Notes: generated by a model from the sequence alone, not told the origin. A stretch of 64,000 nucleotides of DNA from Sapria himalayana (GCA_029783825.1 JAREIK010002254.1:1140169-1204168), one strand, 5' to 3'. Positions 10,682-22,922 are shown, numbered from the stretch's first letter. Made by a program: numbers and translations.

Positions 10682-13385
10682 TGATGCCCTACCTATAAAT
10701 ATTAAATATAGTAGTATTTGTGAGGCTACCTAAGTATTTTTTTTTGAATCTATGATATAATAAATACCCTATTATTTGTTGTTTAAATTACCAAATATTT
10801 TATGCATATTTTGGTAATTTTTGATTATGTGTAAACATGAAAATAACATATTTATTAATCAATTTCACAACCCTGGAGTTTTGCTAATTCTTGATGAATA
10901 GTCACAAAATCATTTAAATTTTGAAGGTGTTTGGATGAAAGATAGATTATGGAGTATTGGATAGTTTTGGCATCTATTCTTAGTCAAAACTCAACCTAAT
11001 TGGTCATAATAATTTCTGTACGCCATGACTATGTCATCTCATTAGCACAATCCTTCTACTGCACAACAAATTCTTTGTGGCCTCAATAGTATCACAAAGT
11101 CACACCCATACTTATGTCATAAAATTTAAATAATTATGATATTAATTTTATATTGTAGTAACTAAGTACTTCACATGTGTTAAAAGTTATGGCTACATCC
11201 TACCACAACTTTATCTTTAATATGGCTTAATAGTCTAAAATTAAAGTCATTATCTTTTTTACAAAGCCTTAGATTTTGAGCTTTAGAATATTATAGAACC
11301 AAAGCTACTCAGGCCAAAGTCATGACAATTACTGTGTTGTGAATTTTGGACATGAAAGTAATAGAGGGTATTACAAGGGTATTGCCATCCCTCTAGGCTA
11401 TGACTCATGTCGTCAAGAGAAGGAAAAGCTATGACTTTATGTTCAAGCTAATTGCTAGTGTCACAACATCTTTGTAGTGCAATGATCATATGATATAAGA
11501 GAAAAGTCAAGGTTAGTACCATGACCATTTCTAACATCACATATACTTGATACACATGAAAGGCATTCTCAATGTCATGGCTATTTTCTAGTGCAGCATC
11601 CAAATAATGATCAAGGGAGACCAATACCATTGTCATGGTCATTTCATAGCATCACGACCATATTATGATATAAGAGGTCATTCACAATGTCATGGAAATT
11701 CCCAGCACCAAGGCAATATGATGAACAAGAATGATAAATAATGAAGCCATAGTTATTCCTAGTGCTTCAACTTTGTGTTACTGAGAGAATAGGACCAAGA
11801 AGAATACATTTTATAGAATCATGACCTTGTGTTAAAGAATGATTTAGTTACATTCCAAAGTGATAGCTAATTTTTAGAGTCATAACTTCGATCTTAAGAG
11901 ATGAATGCAAAATTGATGGATTTCTTTTGAAAGCCATGACTTTCTTCATAAAGTGATCTAAAATTATTTGAGTATAAAACATGAAGAGAGATAAATCAAG
12001 AAGGGTCTCCATTCTTCTTCTTATTTTAATCACCAAAAAAATCCAAGGCAGAGCCACCAAACCCTATGGGTGAATTTTGCACTCTTTTGGGGCTTCACAA
12101 GCAAGCAAAGTATGTAAGACATAAGCTAATCTCTAGAGTCAGGAGACATGACTTTCAAACCCCCATTTCTAGAAAGATTCAAGAATTTATATCAAAATAT
12201 CATGGGGTAAATAGTTTGTGTAACTTAATTCATCTGATAAATAAATAGATTTATATTAATGAATGAGTTTTGATTTATGTTGCATTATAAAAATTATGGA
12301 TGTGTGATTAAATAAAACTTAAAATAGGCTTTGAATATTGGTGGATTTGTACAAGATTATTGTAGTAGATGGTGATAAATAAACTATGAAGCTCACTCAC
12401 TCATACAATAGGGAGGAATTGACAACCCTTTAGACTATGATGCATAAGATAAATATATATGTTAAAACTTAAAATTTTGGCATATTAATCATTATGAGTA
12501 TAGTACTTCTGGAGCTAAATGAGAATATTTTTACATACTAATCCATTATAAATATCTTAGAATAATTAGTTCTCGATTGTGATAGATATTATATAGAATA
12601 TTCTTTTAAGAGTTTAATCTTTTGTATGAAAATCTCATTGTCACCAAGGAGAATAGTGATACTAATCCTTAGGAAATAGGATATGTATGAGTACATTATG
12701 ATTCATAAGATGGTGACAACCCATTTACGTCATTTTTACTCATATGGTTTTGAGCAATGAAACTCGAGAGAAATATATATTAATTATATGAGCATGCTAC
12801 TTACAAAGCTGAAAATATAAATACTTACAAACCATATCAATTCTTAGTATATATGATACATAGGGCTAGATAATAAAAGTTTTTATATAAAATAATTGTC
12901 AAGGGAATTTAACGAGCCATCTAAAAGGTATGAAATTGTGAATAAGAGTTGTCTTAGTGGTGATGTACTGAGGAGACATCTATAATGGGGCACTATTTGG
13001 GATGGGCTCAATTGTGATATCCATCTTCTATATCATTTGGACAAATAGTCATTATACAACAATCAAACATTTATTTTATATCCAAACATAATATAAGTAA
13101 CCTATTTGAATAAATATAATATAATTTAAATAAATAAATTATGGATCTAAGATTGATACTCCAAAATATATAATTTACTTGAATTGAGTTATCTCATTAT
13201 TGATTGGCCAACTGTCAATACAAGTCTTATGAGTTTGATATATAGACAAAAGTTTTCTTCACTACTTATATGATTCATATACTTGAGGATCTTTTTCTTA
13301 CAAGATAACTTTACTAATAAACTTTTAGGACACTACCTAACCAACCAAATTAGATAGCATAATAAAATTGCAATAGTTATATCTA
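10682..13385 (+). mobile_element. Ty3/gypsy 3' LTR, fairly complete
   Basis: Starts with TGATG after a polypurine tract and ends near 13385 with the common terminal block (AATAAAATTGCAATAGTTAT). Block order: LTR-start block (10770-11200), TCATGGCC-type tandem repeats (11300-12060), a leader-like block with CAAGCAAGCAAAG (12095-12110) and CAAACCCCCATTTCTAG (12157-12173), then GTAGATGGTGATAAATAAAC and AAGTATAGTACTTCTGGAGC-type blocks. The gag-protease copy starting at PBS 7329 lies immediately upstream, so this is its 3' LTR. No TATA box or poly(A) signal can be assigned with confidence in such decayed sequence. Confidence 0.65.
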
Positions 13386-13399
13386 TCACAAAAAAAGAT

Positions 13400-15910
13400 T
13401 ATACATAGCCAACTTTCTCATAAGTAAAGTCATGGAACTCAAACTTCACTATGACTCTCAATATGTCCACTAGAAGCTACTCGACTATTTTGAGATAGTA
13501 GGCTACTCGAAACTAGTTGTAGAATGTTCAAATTATAAAATAATCTTGATTATTTTGGTACTATTATAAGATGAGATATAAGCATGGAAATGAGACATAA
13601 TTAGATTGATTTCGTGATGTTGGAGTTTTGACAGATTTTGATGAATTATCATGAGATTTATACATTTTTGGAGGCTTTGGTTACATGGTAATTTATAGAT
13701 TATCAAGTAGTTGCGACTTCTATTCTTAGTCGAAACTCTACTTAATTTTTCTTAAAACCTTTTTATTTTATGACTCTACCACCATGTTAGCACAATCCTT
13801 CAGCTATATAATACAATCTATGTGTGTGATATTATCATGGAGTCATAACTATACTTATCTCATAATAATTAGATAAACTATGATATTAATTTCATACTGC
13901 AATAATCAAGTACCCTATTATTACTAAATGTCATGGCACTCCCTAGCACTTGAGCCATTTGATATATAAATTAGACCTTTCTTCATGTCATTTCCATTCT
14001 TAGTCTCACAACCATATTATATACAAGAGTGACCATTCCCATCACCATCATCATTACCAGTATCATGGCCATATGATGTACGTGAAAGGTCAATCCTCAC
14101 ATCATTGCTATTTATAATGTCATGGCCATATAATGTACGTGAAAGGTCAATCCTAACATCATGGCTATTTATAGTGTCATGGCCAAATTATGAATGAGAG
14201 AGATTGATGTCAAAGTCATGGTTATTCTCTGTGTCATGAATTTATGTTATAAAGACAATGGGCCCAAGCCTTAGATACTTCTCTGTGCAATAATTTAATG
14301 TTATCAAAAAATTAGAACTCATTCGAAAGTTGTAATCACTTTCTAGAGTTTCGACCTCAAACTAAAGATATGAAGGCCAAAGTCACAACATATTTTGAGA
14401 GTCATGACTTTCTACTTAAAGAAACATAGACAAATCAAAGTAGTAACGAAGAAAAAGAGGGGACTAAAAATCATTCATTTTCCAAAATTTTTTCTTCTCA
14501 ACGCACCAAGACAAAGTCAAAGTATAAAAACTAATATGATGAGTGATTTTTATGCTCCTAAGAGACTCACAAGCAAGCAAGGGACTTGAGATATAAGCTA
14601 AACCATAGATTTGCAATGTGACTCTCGAACCCTCTTCTCTAGTGTATATTCTGAAAAACAAAATAGCATTAGATTAGGGTTTATGTACTAGATTCTTATG
14701 AGAGTTATCATTGGAAATCTAAGTTTCATATGATTTCTTCTCTTATATCTTGTGAACCTTTCTCTAATGTTAGACTAAATTGATGTCTAAGGTTTGTGTA
14801 ATTTTACTTATGTGATGTATAAATAAATTTGAATATTAATAAATATGTTTGTTTTATATTATGAAATAGAAATTGATGGATATAATGATCATATAGGGAT
14901 TTGACTATTAGTAGGTTTGTATAAGTTGTCATGGTGATAGGTAAACCATGAGGCTCACTTGTGCATATGGTAAGAAAGAAGTGATATCCCTTCTAACCAC
15001 AATGCATGAGACAAACTTGTATATTAAAACTTAAAATTTGGGTATGTTAGTTGAGAGTATGATACTCATGAAGCCAAAATCAAATATGATTTTACACTTC
15101 AATCTATTATAAATGTCTTAACAGAATTGATTTTTGATTGAGGTGGATATTTTATGGAATATTCACTTAAAGATTCACCTTTGACAATATGAAAGTCATA
15201 TCATCACCACGGAGGATGGTGACAAGTAATCCATAAGATATATACAAGTTTATTATGGCTCATAAGATAGTGATAATCTTTTGAATTACTTTCACTTGTA
15301 TGGTTCATGTTGATGAACCTTGGAGGAAGCATGTGTTAATTATTCATGTATGGGGCTTATGAATCCAAAAGTGAAAACACTTATAAACCACATCAGTTCT
15401 TGATCTTTTTATATATGATACTAGAGAATAAGAATGTACATAAAAAGAAACTATCTAGGATAATTAATGAGTTTCCTAAAAGATATGGGCTTGTGAATAA
15501 TTCTCAAGTAGAGATGATTTATTATCTCGATCATAAAGTACCAAGGAATAGCTACGAGAACACCATCATTGGGATCAGCTTAATAGTGATTACCAATTTA
15601 TATGCAATTAGGGCAAAAGATCATATTACACAAAAGATCATATATTAAGTGGATAAACATTAGGATCTAATATTCATACCAAAATCATAATTATTTGCTT
15701 TACTAGAATAATATTATCTTATTTTTGATTGACTGAACTACTAATATAATCTCTATAAGATTGATATATGGATGAAAGTCTTATTTACAACTTATATGAT
15801 CTATATACTTATGGATTGTTGCTGGCAAAATACTTTTGCCAATGAGCTTTTGGAATATTATTTAATCAATAAAATTGAGTTTCATAACAAAGTTATAACA
15901 CTTATCAAGA
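13400..15910 (+). mobile_element. Second tandem LTR copy
   Basis: Repeats the block order of 10682-13385 in the same orientation: LTR-start block 13540-13960, tandem repeats 13960-14260, CAAGCAAGCAAGGGACTTGAG block 14570-14590, TAGGTTTGTATAAGTTGTCATGG block 14915-14940, terminal block 15720-15900 ending AACAAAGTTATAAC. A gag remnant follows, so this is the 5' LTR of the copy spanning 15911-19300. Its PBS is not recognisable (deletion at the junction). Confidence 0.6.
14004..14184. repeat. LTR-internal minisatellite, 57-bp period
   Basis: The word TCATGGCC recurs at 14063, 14120 and 14177, exactly 57 bp apart, with a looser copy at about 14004. Between 14063 and 14176 the two full units are near-identical (CATATRATGTACGTGAAAGG, then TCAATCCTMACATCAT). 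Related arrays occupy the same position in other LTR copies: 11300-12060, 35470-35830, 43260-43800 and, reversed, 57010-57250. Confidence 0.8.
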
Positions 15911-16136
15911 TGATCAATTGAGAGTTAGGATGAGCTTGTGAAAGTTTTCTTAACTAAGTTCTTCCCACTTCAAATTAACTCTAAATAAAGAGGAAAGATA
16001 AACCAATTTTGATAATAGGAGTTAGATATATTATATGATGATTAGAACTAAATCAAAGATCTACTAGAAAGTATTCACAATATGGATTAGAATTATAGTT
16101 ATCAGCTTAAACCTTCTACAATGGTTTTAACTACAT

Positions 16137-16148
16137 GATAAGGTGCAT
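16137..16148. repeat. Target-site duplication, left
   Basis: GATAAGGTGCAT, identical to 17764-17775. It flanks the LINE on the side of its poly(A) tail. Confidence 0.9.
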
Positions 16149-17763
16149 AGTTTTTTTTTTTGATAAGTAGTAATATTCCACTATCAAAATTTCTATACAT
16201 CTACATGAGTTTCAAACTACTACACTCTTTGCTGAAAACAAAATAAATTTCATTTTTAATTTCCCTAATCAAATTTCCAGCATCTTGGGCTTTGTCTTCA
16301 AAAAATATTTTGCTTCTTTCCCTTCAAATATAACATACAGTTGCTGCAAATGTTGCTTTTCATACTGTGTTTATTGAGCTTTCCTTTGCGTGGTTGGCCT
16401 TCATTTTTTTGAAGATGGCTGATAAAGATTCACCATCACTTTTTATCCCAATCCAGCTTTTGAGTTCTATCAATATAGCTTTTGAATAGCCGCAAATAAA
16501 AAATATATGGTCCATGAATTCTACACAAGAGTAGAATTCACAGCATGCGTTACAGGCATTGAAAATGCCTGATCTTTCATTCTGAGTATGTATTGCTTCA
16601 TCCATATAGCTTTTGTCCAAGATTTTGCTTTTATATTGCTAGTTCCCATTAAATAATTATATGCTCCAGAAATTATTCTTTCATTCTCACTCAACTTTTC
16701 CAATAACTCTTTCACTTGCTCTTTTGATCTAGCTTTCTCAATGAGGATGTCCCTTATCAAAATGAGGGCTTTCCAATGATGGGGATCTCCTTTGAGTTTG
16801 TGGTAATCTCATATATTATGAGAATTGATATACACATGATGAATCCACTTAACCCAAAGTGTGTCCTCCTTATTATTAATTCTCTAAAGAGTCTTAAGAA
16901 AGAAAGCATTGTTCCATGTAAAAATATCCAGGAGTCCAAGGCCTCCAATAGGGATAGGCGTGCATACTTTGGCCCAAGCAACTTTGGGTCTATATCTTTT
17001 TGTTTTGGGTCCACCCCATAGGAATCTTCTACAAGCATTATCAATCTTATTTATAATATAGTCTGGTAGAAGGAATACCGAGAATCAGTATCCTTCGATG
17101 CCTCATACCACCAAGTGAAGAAGCTCTAATATTCCTGCTATTGAAAGAATTTTATCCGCCCATTGATGAATGGATGAGGTAATTTTGTTCAATATGACTG
17201 AAAATTAGGAAGATTTTAGGTGGCTTGATGATAAGAGAACTCCAATGAAAACAAATGAAAGGGTACCCTTCTTGTAACCAGAATTTTATCCAATTTAAGT
17301 CTTTGTCCCACTCCTCCAAAAAAGATATTTGATTTGGAGGAGCTGACATTCAAGCCCGATACAACGGAGAAATCCTTTTAACACATTAAAAATGATGATT
17401 ATAGAATGTTAGTCATCTCTAGAGAATATAATCAAATCATTCGCATACATAAGATGAGATATTTTGAGAGATGTACATCCTGGATGGAATGAGAAACATT
17501 TCGAGGACATTGCAACAACCAATTATCTTAAGAGATACTCTATACATAGGGCGAAAAGGTAAGGAGAGATAGGATCTCCTTGCCTAAACCCTCTCTTACC
17601 TTTAAAGATCATTTTCCTTGCATATCTTCTGATTAATTCCTGTGCAAGAAGTAAATTATCAGAAATTAGCTTTCCCTTTACATTAGCTCCTTCAGCTGGA
17701 TTTATTATGCTACCCATCACTCATTTTAAACGAGATGCAATGAGCTTTGCAATAATCTTGTAG
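16149..17763 (-). mobile_element. 5'-truncated L1-type LINE
   Basis: Minus-strand insertion about 1.6 kb long. Its 3' end is marked by a poly(A) tail (T-run at 16151-16161 on the plus strand), and it is flanked by a perfect 12-bp target duplication. 5' truncation in the RT domain, an A-tail and a TSD of this length are the normal outcome of target-primed reverse transcription. It lies inside a gag remnant, so it is younger than that retrotransposon copy. Confidence 0.92.
16170..17763 (-). pseudogene. LINE reverse transcriptase and zf-RVT remnant
   Basis: Read on the minus strand from 17763. It opens inside the RT fingers (YKIIAKLIASRLK, then LISDNLLLAQELIRRYARK). It jumps directly to FKGKRGFRQGDPISPYLF, so roughly 60 residues holding the first catalytic Asp are deleted. 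The active-site box reads YANDLIIFSRD at about 17436-17447 (YADD expected). The thumb region follows (FLWGGPK, VAWAKVCTPI, GGLGLLDIFTWNNAFFL, LWVKWIHHVYINSHNI). A zf-RVT finger follows (NACCEFYSC...MDHIFFICGYSKAI) at 16450-16560, then the C-terminal tail to the poly(A). Several frameshifts and stops. Non-functional. Confidence 0.88.
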
Positions 17764-17775
17764 GATAAGGTGCAT
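17764..17775. repeat. Target-site duplication, right
   Basis: GATAAGGTGCAT, identical to 16137-16148. It flanks the 5'-truncated end of the LINE. Removing one copy and the LINE restores continuity of the gag remnant. Confidence 0.9.
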
Positions 17776-18794
17776 TGTTGATGTAGCCTATAGTGGGTCT
17801 ATAATGAAGAAGTCACCCAAGGAGGCTTATTTCCTATTTGAAGAGTTAGAAAAGAATAACTACCAAATATCAAATGAAAGAACACTAGGAAGAAAGCAAG
17901 CATTAGGATTGAAGTTAGATAGCTTGATGGAAAAAAGGCTAAGCTTGTATTTTTTTTAATAAATTTGAAGTCCAAAATGACAAAAAGACTTAGTGTGGGA
18001 AAAATGACCATTTTGGAATTGTAGAATGTAGCTAATTTTGACCCCATATATCCAGTAGAAAAAGTAAATATTTTGCAGAATAAGTAATATATGTTCTGGC
18101 CCAACAATAATGCTCCGACAGATTACTATCTCAAAATGAGAAATCATGAATGTATGGTAATCATTGGAATATGTAGCAAAATATGAAATTATTTTAGAAA
18201 ATTTTGGGAATAGCTCAATGGGATACCAAATACGAGGAGCTTTGAGTGATGATTATAACCACCCAAAGAGAGTAGAAAAATTATCATGGAAAGAAAATAT
18301 TCTCATACTACTCATAGAGACAAAGAAAAAGTAATGATATTATAGATTAGAGAACCAATGAACCATATTAAAACAAGGCTAGGACATGTGAATTCATCGC
18401 TGATGAATATTGAGAGTCAATTTGAGTAACTAGCACTATCAATGAAAGAAAATAACATAAATAGATTAACAAGTGACACCAATATTAATTCAAAAAGGTG
18501 CATGTCCATAACACATAAAAGTGACAATGAATAAGAAAGAATAACTAAATATTTGGAATTGTGACTAACAAAGTCTTAACTTTTATTTAAGTCACGTTTC
18601 CCATCACTACCTATTTTCTTAAAGTCACAACATTGCTAGAACTCACTGCCCAATTTATTCCACTAGCTATTAAACATAAAGATTTGGATTTGGATAAAGA
18701 GACACAGATTAACTGAAGTAATGAATAGAGGATGATGTGCTAGAGAATGACTATGCAAATTGTAACCAAATATTCAAACTAATCTTTCTTTTCT

Positions 18795-19300
18795 ATAGCA
18801 CTTAGAAAAAGAAGATGAATGAGAAATTCAAGAGATTCGTCAATATCTTCAAAAAGTTGGAAGTCAACATTCTTTTTGCTAAAACTTTATCCCACATGCC
18901 TCATTATGTGAAGTTTATGAAGGACATCATGATTATAAAGAACAAATTGGAGACATATGGAAAGGTGAACATGGTCGAGAAATGTAACACAATTATTCAA
19001 TGTAAACTTTTAAGAAAGCTTAAAGATCTAGAGAGATATATATTTTCCTACATCATTGGGGCACGTACTTTATAGTAGGTAGTGTACGATGTGAGATCAA
19101 GTGTTAATTTAATGTCATTGTCCATAGTATTGAGGTTGAAGCTTTGTGAGATAACTCTAACTTTCCTTTCACTATAGATAGCAGACATATTTATACAATT
19201 TTTGAGAGGAATTATTGAATATTTGCTAATGAAGGTGGGCAAGTTGATTTTCTTTATTGATTTTAATGTGTTAGATAGGGAGAAACCCACTATCCTCTAT
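18795..19300 (+). pseudogene. Second Ty3/gypsy protease remnant, cut by CACTA-1
   Basis: 18815-19075 is open: FVNIFKKLEVNILFAKTL, MPHYVKFMKDIMI, TIIQCKLLRKLKDLERYIF, then a stop. It continues YDVRSSVNLMSLSIVLRLKL and LRGIIEYLLMKVGKLIFF up to EKPTILY at the CACTA-1 left end. Here the catalytic Asp is kept (DVRSS), unlike in the copies at 9600 and 60100. The reading breaks just before the expected GRPFL, exactly at the transposon. Confidence 0.8.
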
Positions 19301-19313
19301 CACTACAACAAAA
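19301..19313 (+). repeat. CACTA-1 left TIR
   Basis: CACTACAACAAAA, perfect inverted match to 32389-32401. Confidence 0.92.
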
Positions 19314-19339
19314 CTTCAAATTAATGAAGCTTTGTTCCT

Positions 19340-19460
19340 TGACATTTTCAGAAAATGTCATTATTCTATTTTAATTAAACATGTCATGACATTTTTCTAA
19401 AAATATCATTATTTTGAATATGTTTTTTGTTTTTATGGCACTTACTAGAAGTGTCATTGT
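19340..19460. repeat. CACTA-1 left subterminal repeats
   Basis: Short inverted pairs: TGACATTTTCAGAAAATGTC (19340-19360), TGACATTTTTCTAAAAATAT (from 19387) and GGCACTTACTAGAAGTGTC (from 19438). Related motifs lie at the right end. In En/Spm such subterminal motifs bind the TNPA-type protein needed for transposition; that role here is by analogy. Confidence 0.75.
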
Positions 19461-20089
19461 TAAGACTAATAGGTTAGGAAATTTCTTGACTCCTTAAAAA
19501 ATGCCAAGGAATAAGGGGATGAAAATTAAAAACCTTGTCACTTTTATAAGTATCATGGATATGAAAATATTAATTTTGAATTTATTGATTTGGAACTAAT
19601 TAGTTTTGTATTTTTTATTTGTAAAATAAGTAATAATATTTTAATTTTTACTCTAGATTAATAAAATAAATTATCAATTTTTTGTTGAAAATTATTTATT
19701 AAAAATAAAAAGAAACTTATGATCAAATTTAAAAAAAAAATTAAATATTTTTACATTCAAAATTGAATTTTTTATTTATAAAATAAGTAATAATATTTAA
19801 CTTTTAAAATCAATCTGTTAATATTTAATTTATCCCTAAGAGAAATAATAATAAAATAAAAATTTAAGGTCATTTAATAAAATGATGTGATAAATATAAT
19901 ATTTAATTTATCTTCATTTAATAAAATGAAGACTTGCTAGAAATTGTGAGTCTTCATTCCTCGCCAGATGCATCACTCGAGATTATCATTTTGAAAAGTA
20001 TCCAAAATTCAAAATCTTAATATTTTTAATGCATCAATCGAGATTATGTTTTGAGCAGTATTTTTAATCTTATCTTCAACACCATGTCC

Positions 20090-20320
20090 AAGTATATTGA
20101 TTCGTTGATTGAAAAAAATATTACGAGCAATGAAATCAAGATTTCGTTAATAAATCGAAAAAAAGAAAAATCATGTATTTGTTAATACATGATTTCGTGA
20201 ATCGAAAAAAAATGTTTCGAGCAGCGAAAACTTGATTTCGATGCACAAAATCTGGATTTCGATTCATGAAATCATAGTTTCGTTCAACAAAAACATGATT
20301 TCGTGAATCATGTTTATCTA
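20090..20320. repeat. Cluster of GATTTCG/CGAAATC words in CACTA-1
   Basis: At least eight GATTTCG, ATTTCG or TTTCG words, often followed by GTGAATC or preceded by CATGA, occur in both orientations within about 230 bp (for example CATGATTTCGTGAATC at about 20205 and 20295). They contain most of the CpG sites of an otherwise CpG-poor region. They could be promoter-side protein binding sites of the element, but this is inference. Confidence 0.6.
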
Positions 20321-20326
20321 GTTAAA

Positions 20327-20574
20327 TTTCATCTCATTTTTAGATATAAATGAGATTTAGTGAATCATGTTTTCGTGAATCATGTTATCTATTTTATCTT
20401 GTTAAAATCCAGCTATAACTAGATTTTAGCTATCCATTTTTCGTGGCAGGATAGCTAAAATATAAATTTTTAAATTCATCTCATTTTTTAAATATAAATA
20501 TAGCGAAATATGGATAGCTAAAATATAAATTTTGTTTGTTTTTTAATTTCATCTCATTTTTCTTAAATATAAAT
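20327..20574. repeat. Three dispersed copies of a 24-bp word
   Basis: TTCATCTCATTTTTAGATAT and close variants start near 20327, 20475 and 20547, each ending in ATATAAAT. GGATAGCTAAAATA-like words lie between them (about 20449 and 20512). This is part of a low-complexity AT-rich stretch in the CACTA-1 5' region. Confidence 0.65.
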
Positions 20575-20739
20575 TTTTGTTTTTGATTCAGGTCAAAAAC
20601 ATTTATTTTATTTTTTCTTTTTAAAATAATTATCTAGTTAAATTTAAGTATATATCAGCATTTTGTGTGTTGTGATGAAATGGTATTTTTTATATTAGTT
20701 ACAAAATTATTTTTTAAAGGTTAGTTATAGCTTGTTGAG

Positions 20740-20868
20740 GTGGATAGCTAAAATAGATAGCATTGTTGGAGTTAACTTTAAAAATTGAATAGCTAAAATA
20801 GATAATATATAATTTTAATATTTTTTTAAGTTGCTAAATTAGAGAGCATTGTTGGAGATGCTCTAAAA
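20740..20868. repeat. Possible small TE end (AGAGCAT...ATGCTCT)
   Basis: GAGAGCATTGTTGGAGATGC followed by TCTAA has complementary ends (AGAGCA/TGCTCT). A related GATAGCATTGTTGGAG occurs about 90 bp upstream. Words like GAGCATCTCCAACA are common at ends of small plant repeats. I could not find a matching opposite end, so the element type is open. Confidence 0.35.
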
Positions 20869-20879
20869 CTCTTGCAACC

Positions 20880-21100
20880 CGACAAAGCACAAAGTCACAA
20901 ACAAAACAAATCTAAATGATAGACTACTACTCTTCTTTTCATTCTTCCGACTGAATCATTTGAAAGCTCCTATTGAATCAATGATTTTGTGGTATTATTA
21001 ATCCAGAGTCTTCTTTCGGCGGCTTGTACATGATGAATCCAACTTTTAATGTTCTCACCCATGAGGACCTCCTGCAAATCTTGTAAGAAAATGAACTATA
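20880..21100. other. Exon-like segment of unknown origin in CACTA-1
   Basis: Less AT-rich than its surroundings. On the minus strand it reads LQEVLMGENIKSWIHHVQAA, then ERRLWINNTTKSLIQ before a stop, after a possible acceptor (TTACAAG at about 21085). On the plus strand, MNPTFNVLTHEDLLQIL runs into a possible donor GTAAGA (21083). Neither reading matches a family I can name. It may be an untranslated leader of the transposon genes or a small captured fragment. Confidence 0.3.
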
Positions 21101-22879
21101 TTTACGATTTAGACATTGATTTTGTTGGTGGACCTTGAGACTTCTTTGATAGTCTTATAAATGAGGTGTCTAATTTCTAATGTCTTTTTCCTTGTCTCCT
21201 TTTAATTTATGCATGAAAATTGGGTTAGTTCACAATAATTTATGTATTAGAAAATGGGAAAATCTGTTCTATTTTTTTTGTTAAGCAGTTTAAGTTTATC
21301 AAATATGGATGATTATAGTGTTCTGGGGTGGGCTCTACTTTAAAAAGGTTGAAAAGTTTACTACTGTAAGATTACATTTTTAGGAGTTAATGAGTTGAGT
21401 TAGTGTTTGAAAGTATATGACGTTTAGAGAGTGTTATTTCTAGTTTCAGAGCTAAGTTTGCTAGTTTGGTTTGAAGGGAAAAGGCAAAGTGGGAGCTAAG
21501 TTCTGGAATAATTTTCTACTTTCTATCACACTGCCATTTAGAAAAAATGTGATTCCAAATTTTTTATTCATTGAGTCATGTCAATCTTTTCACATGTCAA
21601 CAAAATAAAATAAAATAATTCTTGGGAAAGGAGGTCAAATAAGGCAAAGTGGAGGGCCAAGGATTTTCTCTCCTCCTCTGTTTTTCAGACTGTGAATGTA
21701 TGGAAAAAAGGAGGCTATAATTCCTAAAAATGTGTGCTCTATAGTCATGTCATTTCAAAATCAATTAGCCTAAGGACCTAGAGACATGTACTTTCATATC
21801 TATAAATTAGTTTAGCTCACGTATTTGTTTATTTTATTTTTGATATTATAGCAAAATCAAAATATATTATTATCTTATATAGAAATAGTTGATAGGTAAA
21901 TTAATACTAACCTAATTAAATACTTTTACTTTATTTTTTAAATGTTTTCTATTCATTGAGAAGTTTGAATAGAATATTGATTATAGGAAATGAGAAATTA
22001 AACAAAGTATTTATAAAAATAAGCTACACAAATAAGGATATTACTATCAAAAAGAGAATATATATGTTATATACCTTTTATACATGGGAATATTGATTAT
22101 GGAAAATGACAAATTAAGCAAAGTATTTGTTAAAATAAGCTACACAAATAAGGAAAATAAGAATCGGGGGGTCCAGTAAATATTATATAAAATTTTAGTA
22201 GCTAGAATTAAATAAAATAATATAGTTAAAAGGAAAATACATGGCCAATAAAATTTGTCCTTTTCTCAAAACACTTTTTATTTTCTCTTTTTTCTTAGAC
22301 ATGTTTGATAAAAAAAATCATCTTATTTTTTCTTTTCCCTAATGTCATGCCATTTTTCTTATAAATTAGAGAATTAGCTTTTACCTCAAATATGATTTAA
22401 ACAATTTTTCGTTAAAAAACTAACAATAAAGGAATAAAAACCTATAATGCGCTAGAATGCATAATGGGAGGTTCTAGGATCAGATTAAGAGGAGAATAAA
22501 ATATTTTTATATTAATGAATTGAATTTTCTCATATTTGACTTTTATATATAGAATAATTAAATGATATTTTTTTGTTTAAATATTTAATTTTTTAAGAAT
22601 CATACTAACTGTGAGAAATAATTTCTCATGTTTGATTTCCTTAAAGAAAATGTGCAATTTGAAATATATTAATTACTATTTATTGATTTATGGATTATTA
22701 TAATTATTATTCTTATATTTATTGTTTAAATATAAAGATAAAGACATCAAAATTAATAGTCATCCCAGATGACCACTTATTATCCTTCTCCAGTTTAATT
22801 CAAACACAAAGTCATTATATTTAAAGTAAAAAGTTATCCTTAGTTGGAATATATATAAGTAAAAAGTTATCCTTGGTTG

Positions 22880-22881
<2 letters not shown>

Positions 22882-22920
<39 letters not shown>
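22882..22920. repeat. (AT)n microsatellite
   Basis: Uninterrupted AT dinucleotides directly after the second copy of a 31-bp duplicated segment. Confidence 0.9.

Positions 22921-22922
<2 letters not shown>

Larger units (their letters stand above)
15911..18560 (+). pseudogene. Second Ty3/gypsy gag remnant, split by a LINE
   Basis: The left part (15911-16148) aligns with gag 7985-8220, ending in a word matching AAACYTTCTAYAATGG. The right part (17764-18560) continues it: a DNA match to GATGTAGCCTATAGTGGGT and GAGGCTTATTTCCTATTTGAAGAG, which reads EAYFLFEELEK-like sequence as in the EAY.LLEE gag core. The interruption is exactly the LINE at 16149-17763 with its 12-bp target duplication. Frames are broken throughout. 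Only the DNA-level match to the first copy makes the assignment secure. Confidence 0.7.

Noticed and set aside
16776..17021. 81-residue plus-strand frame
   Set aside because: Antisense shadow of the LINE reverse transcriptase thumb region on the minus strand.
19298..19300. A CACTA-1 3-bp target duplication TAT
   Set aside because: The right flank directly after the TIR is AGT; TAT appears only two bases further on, so a clean duplication cannot be claimed.
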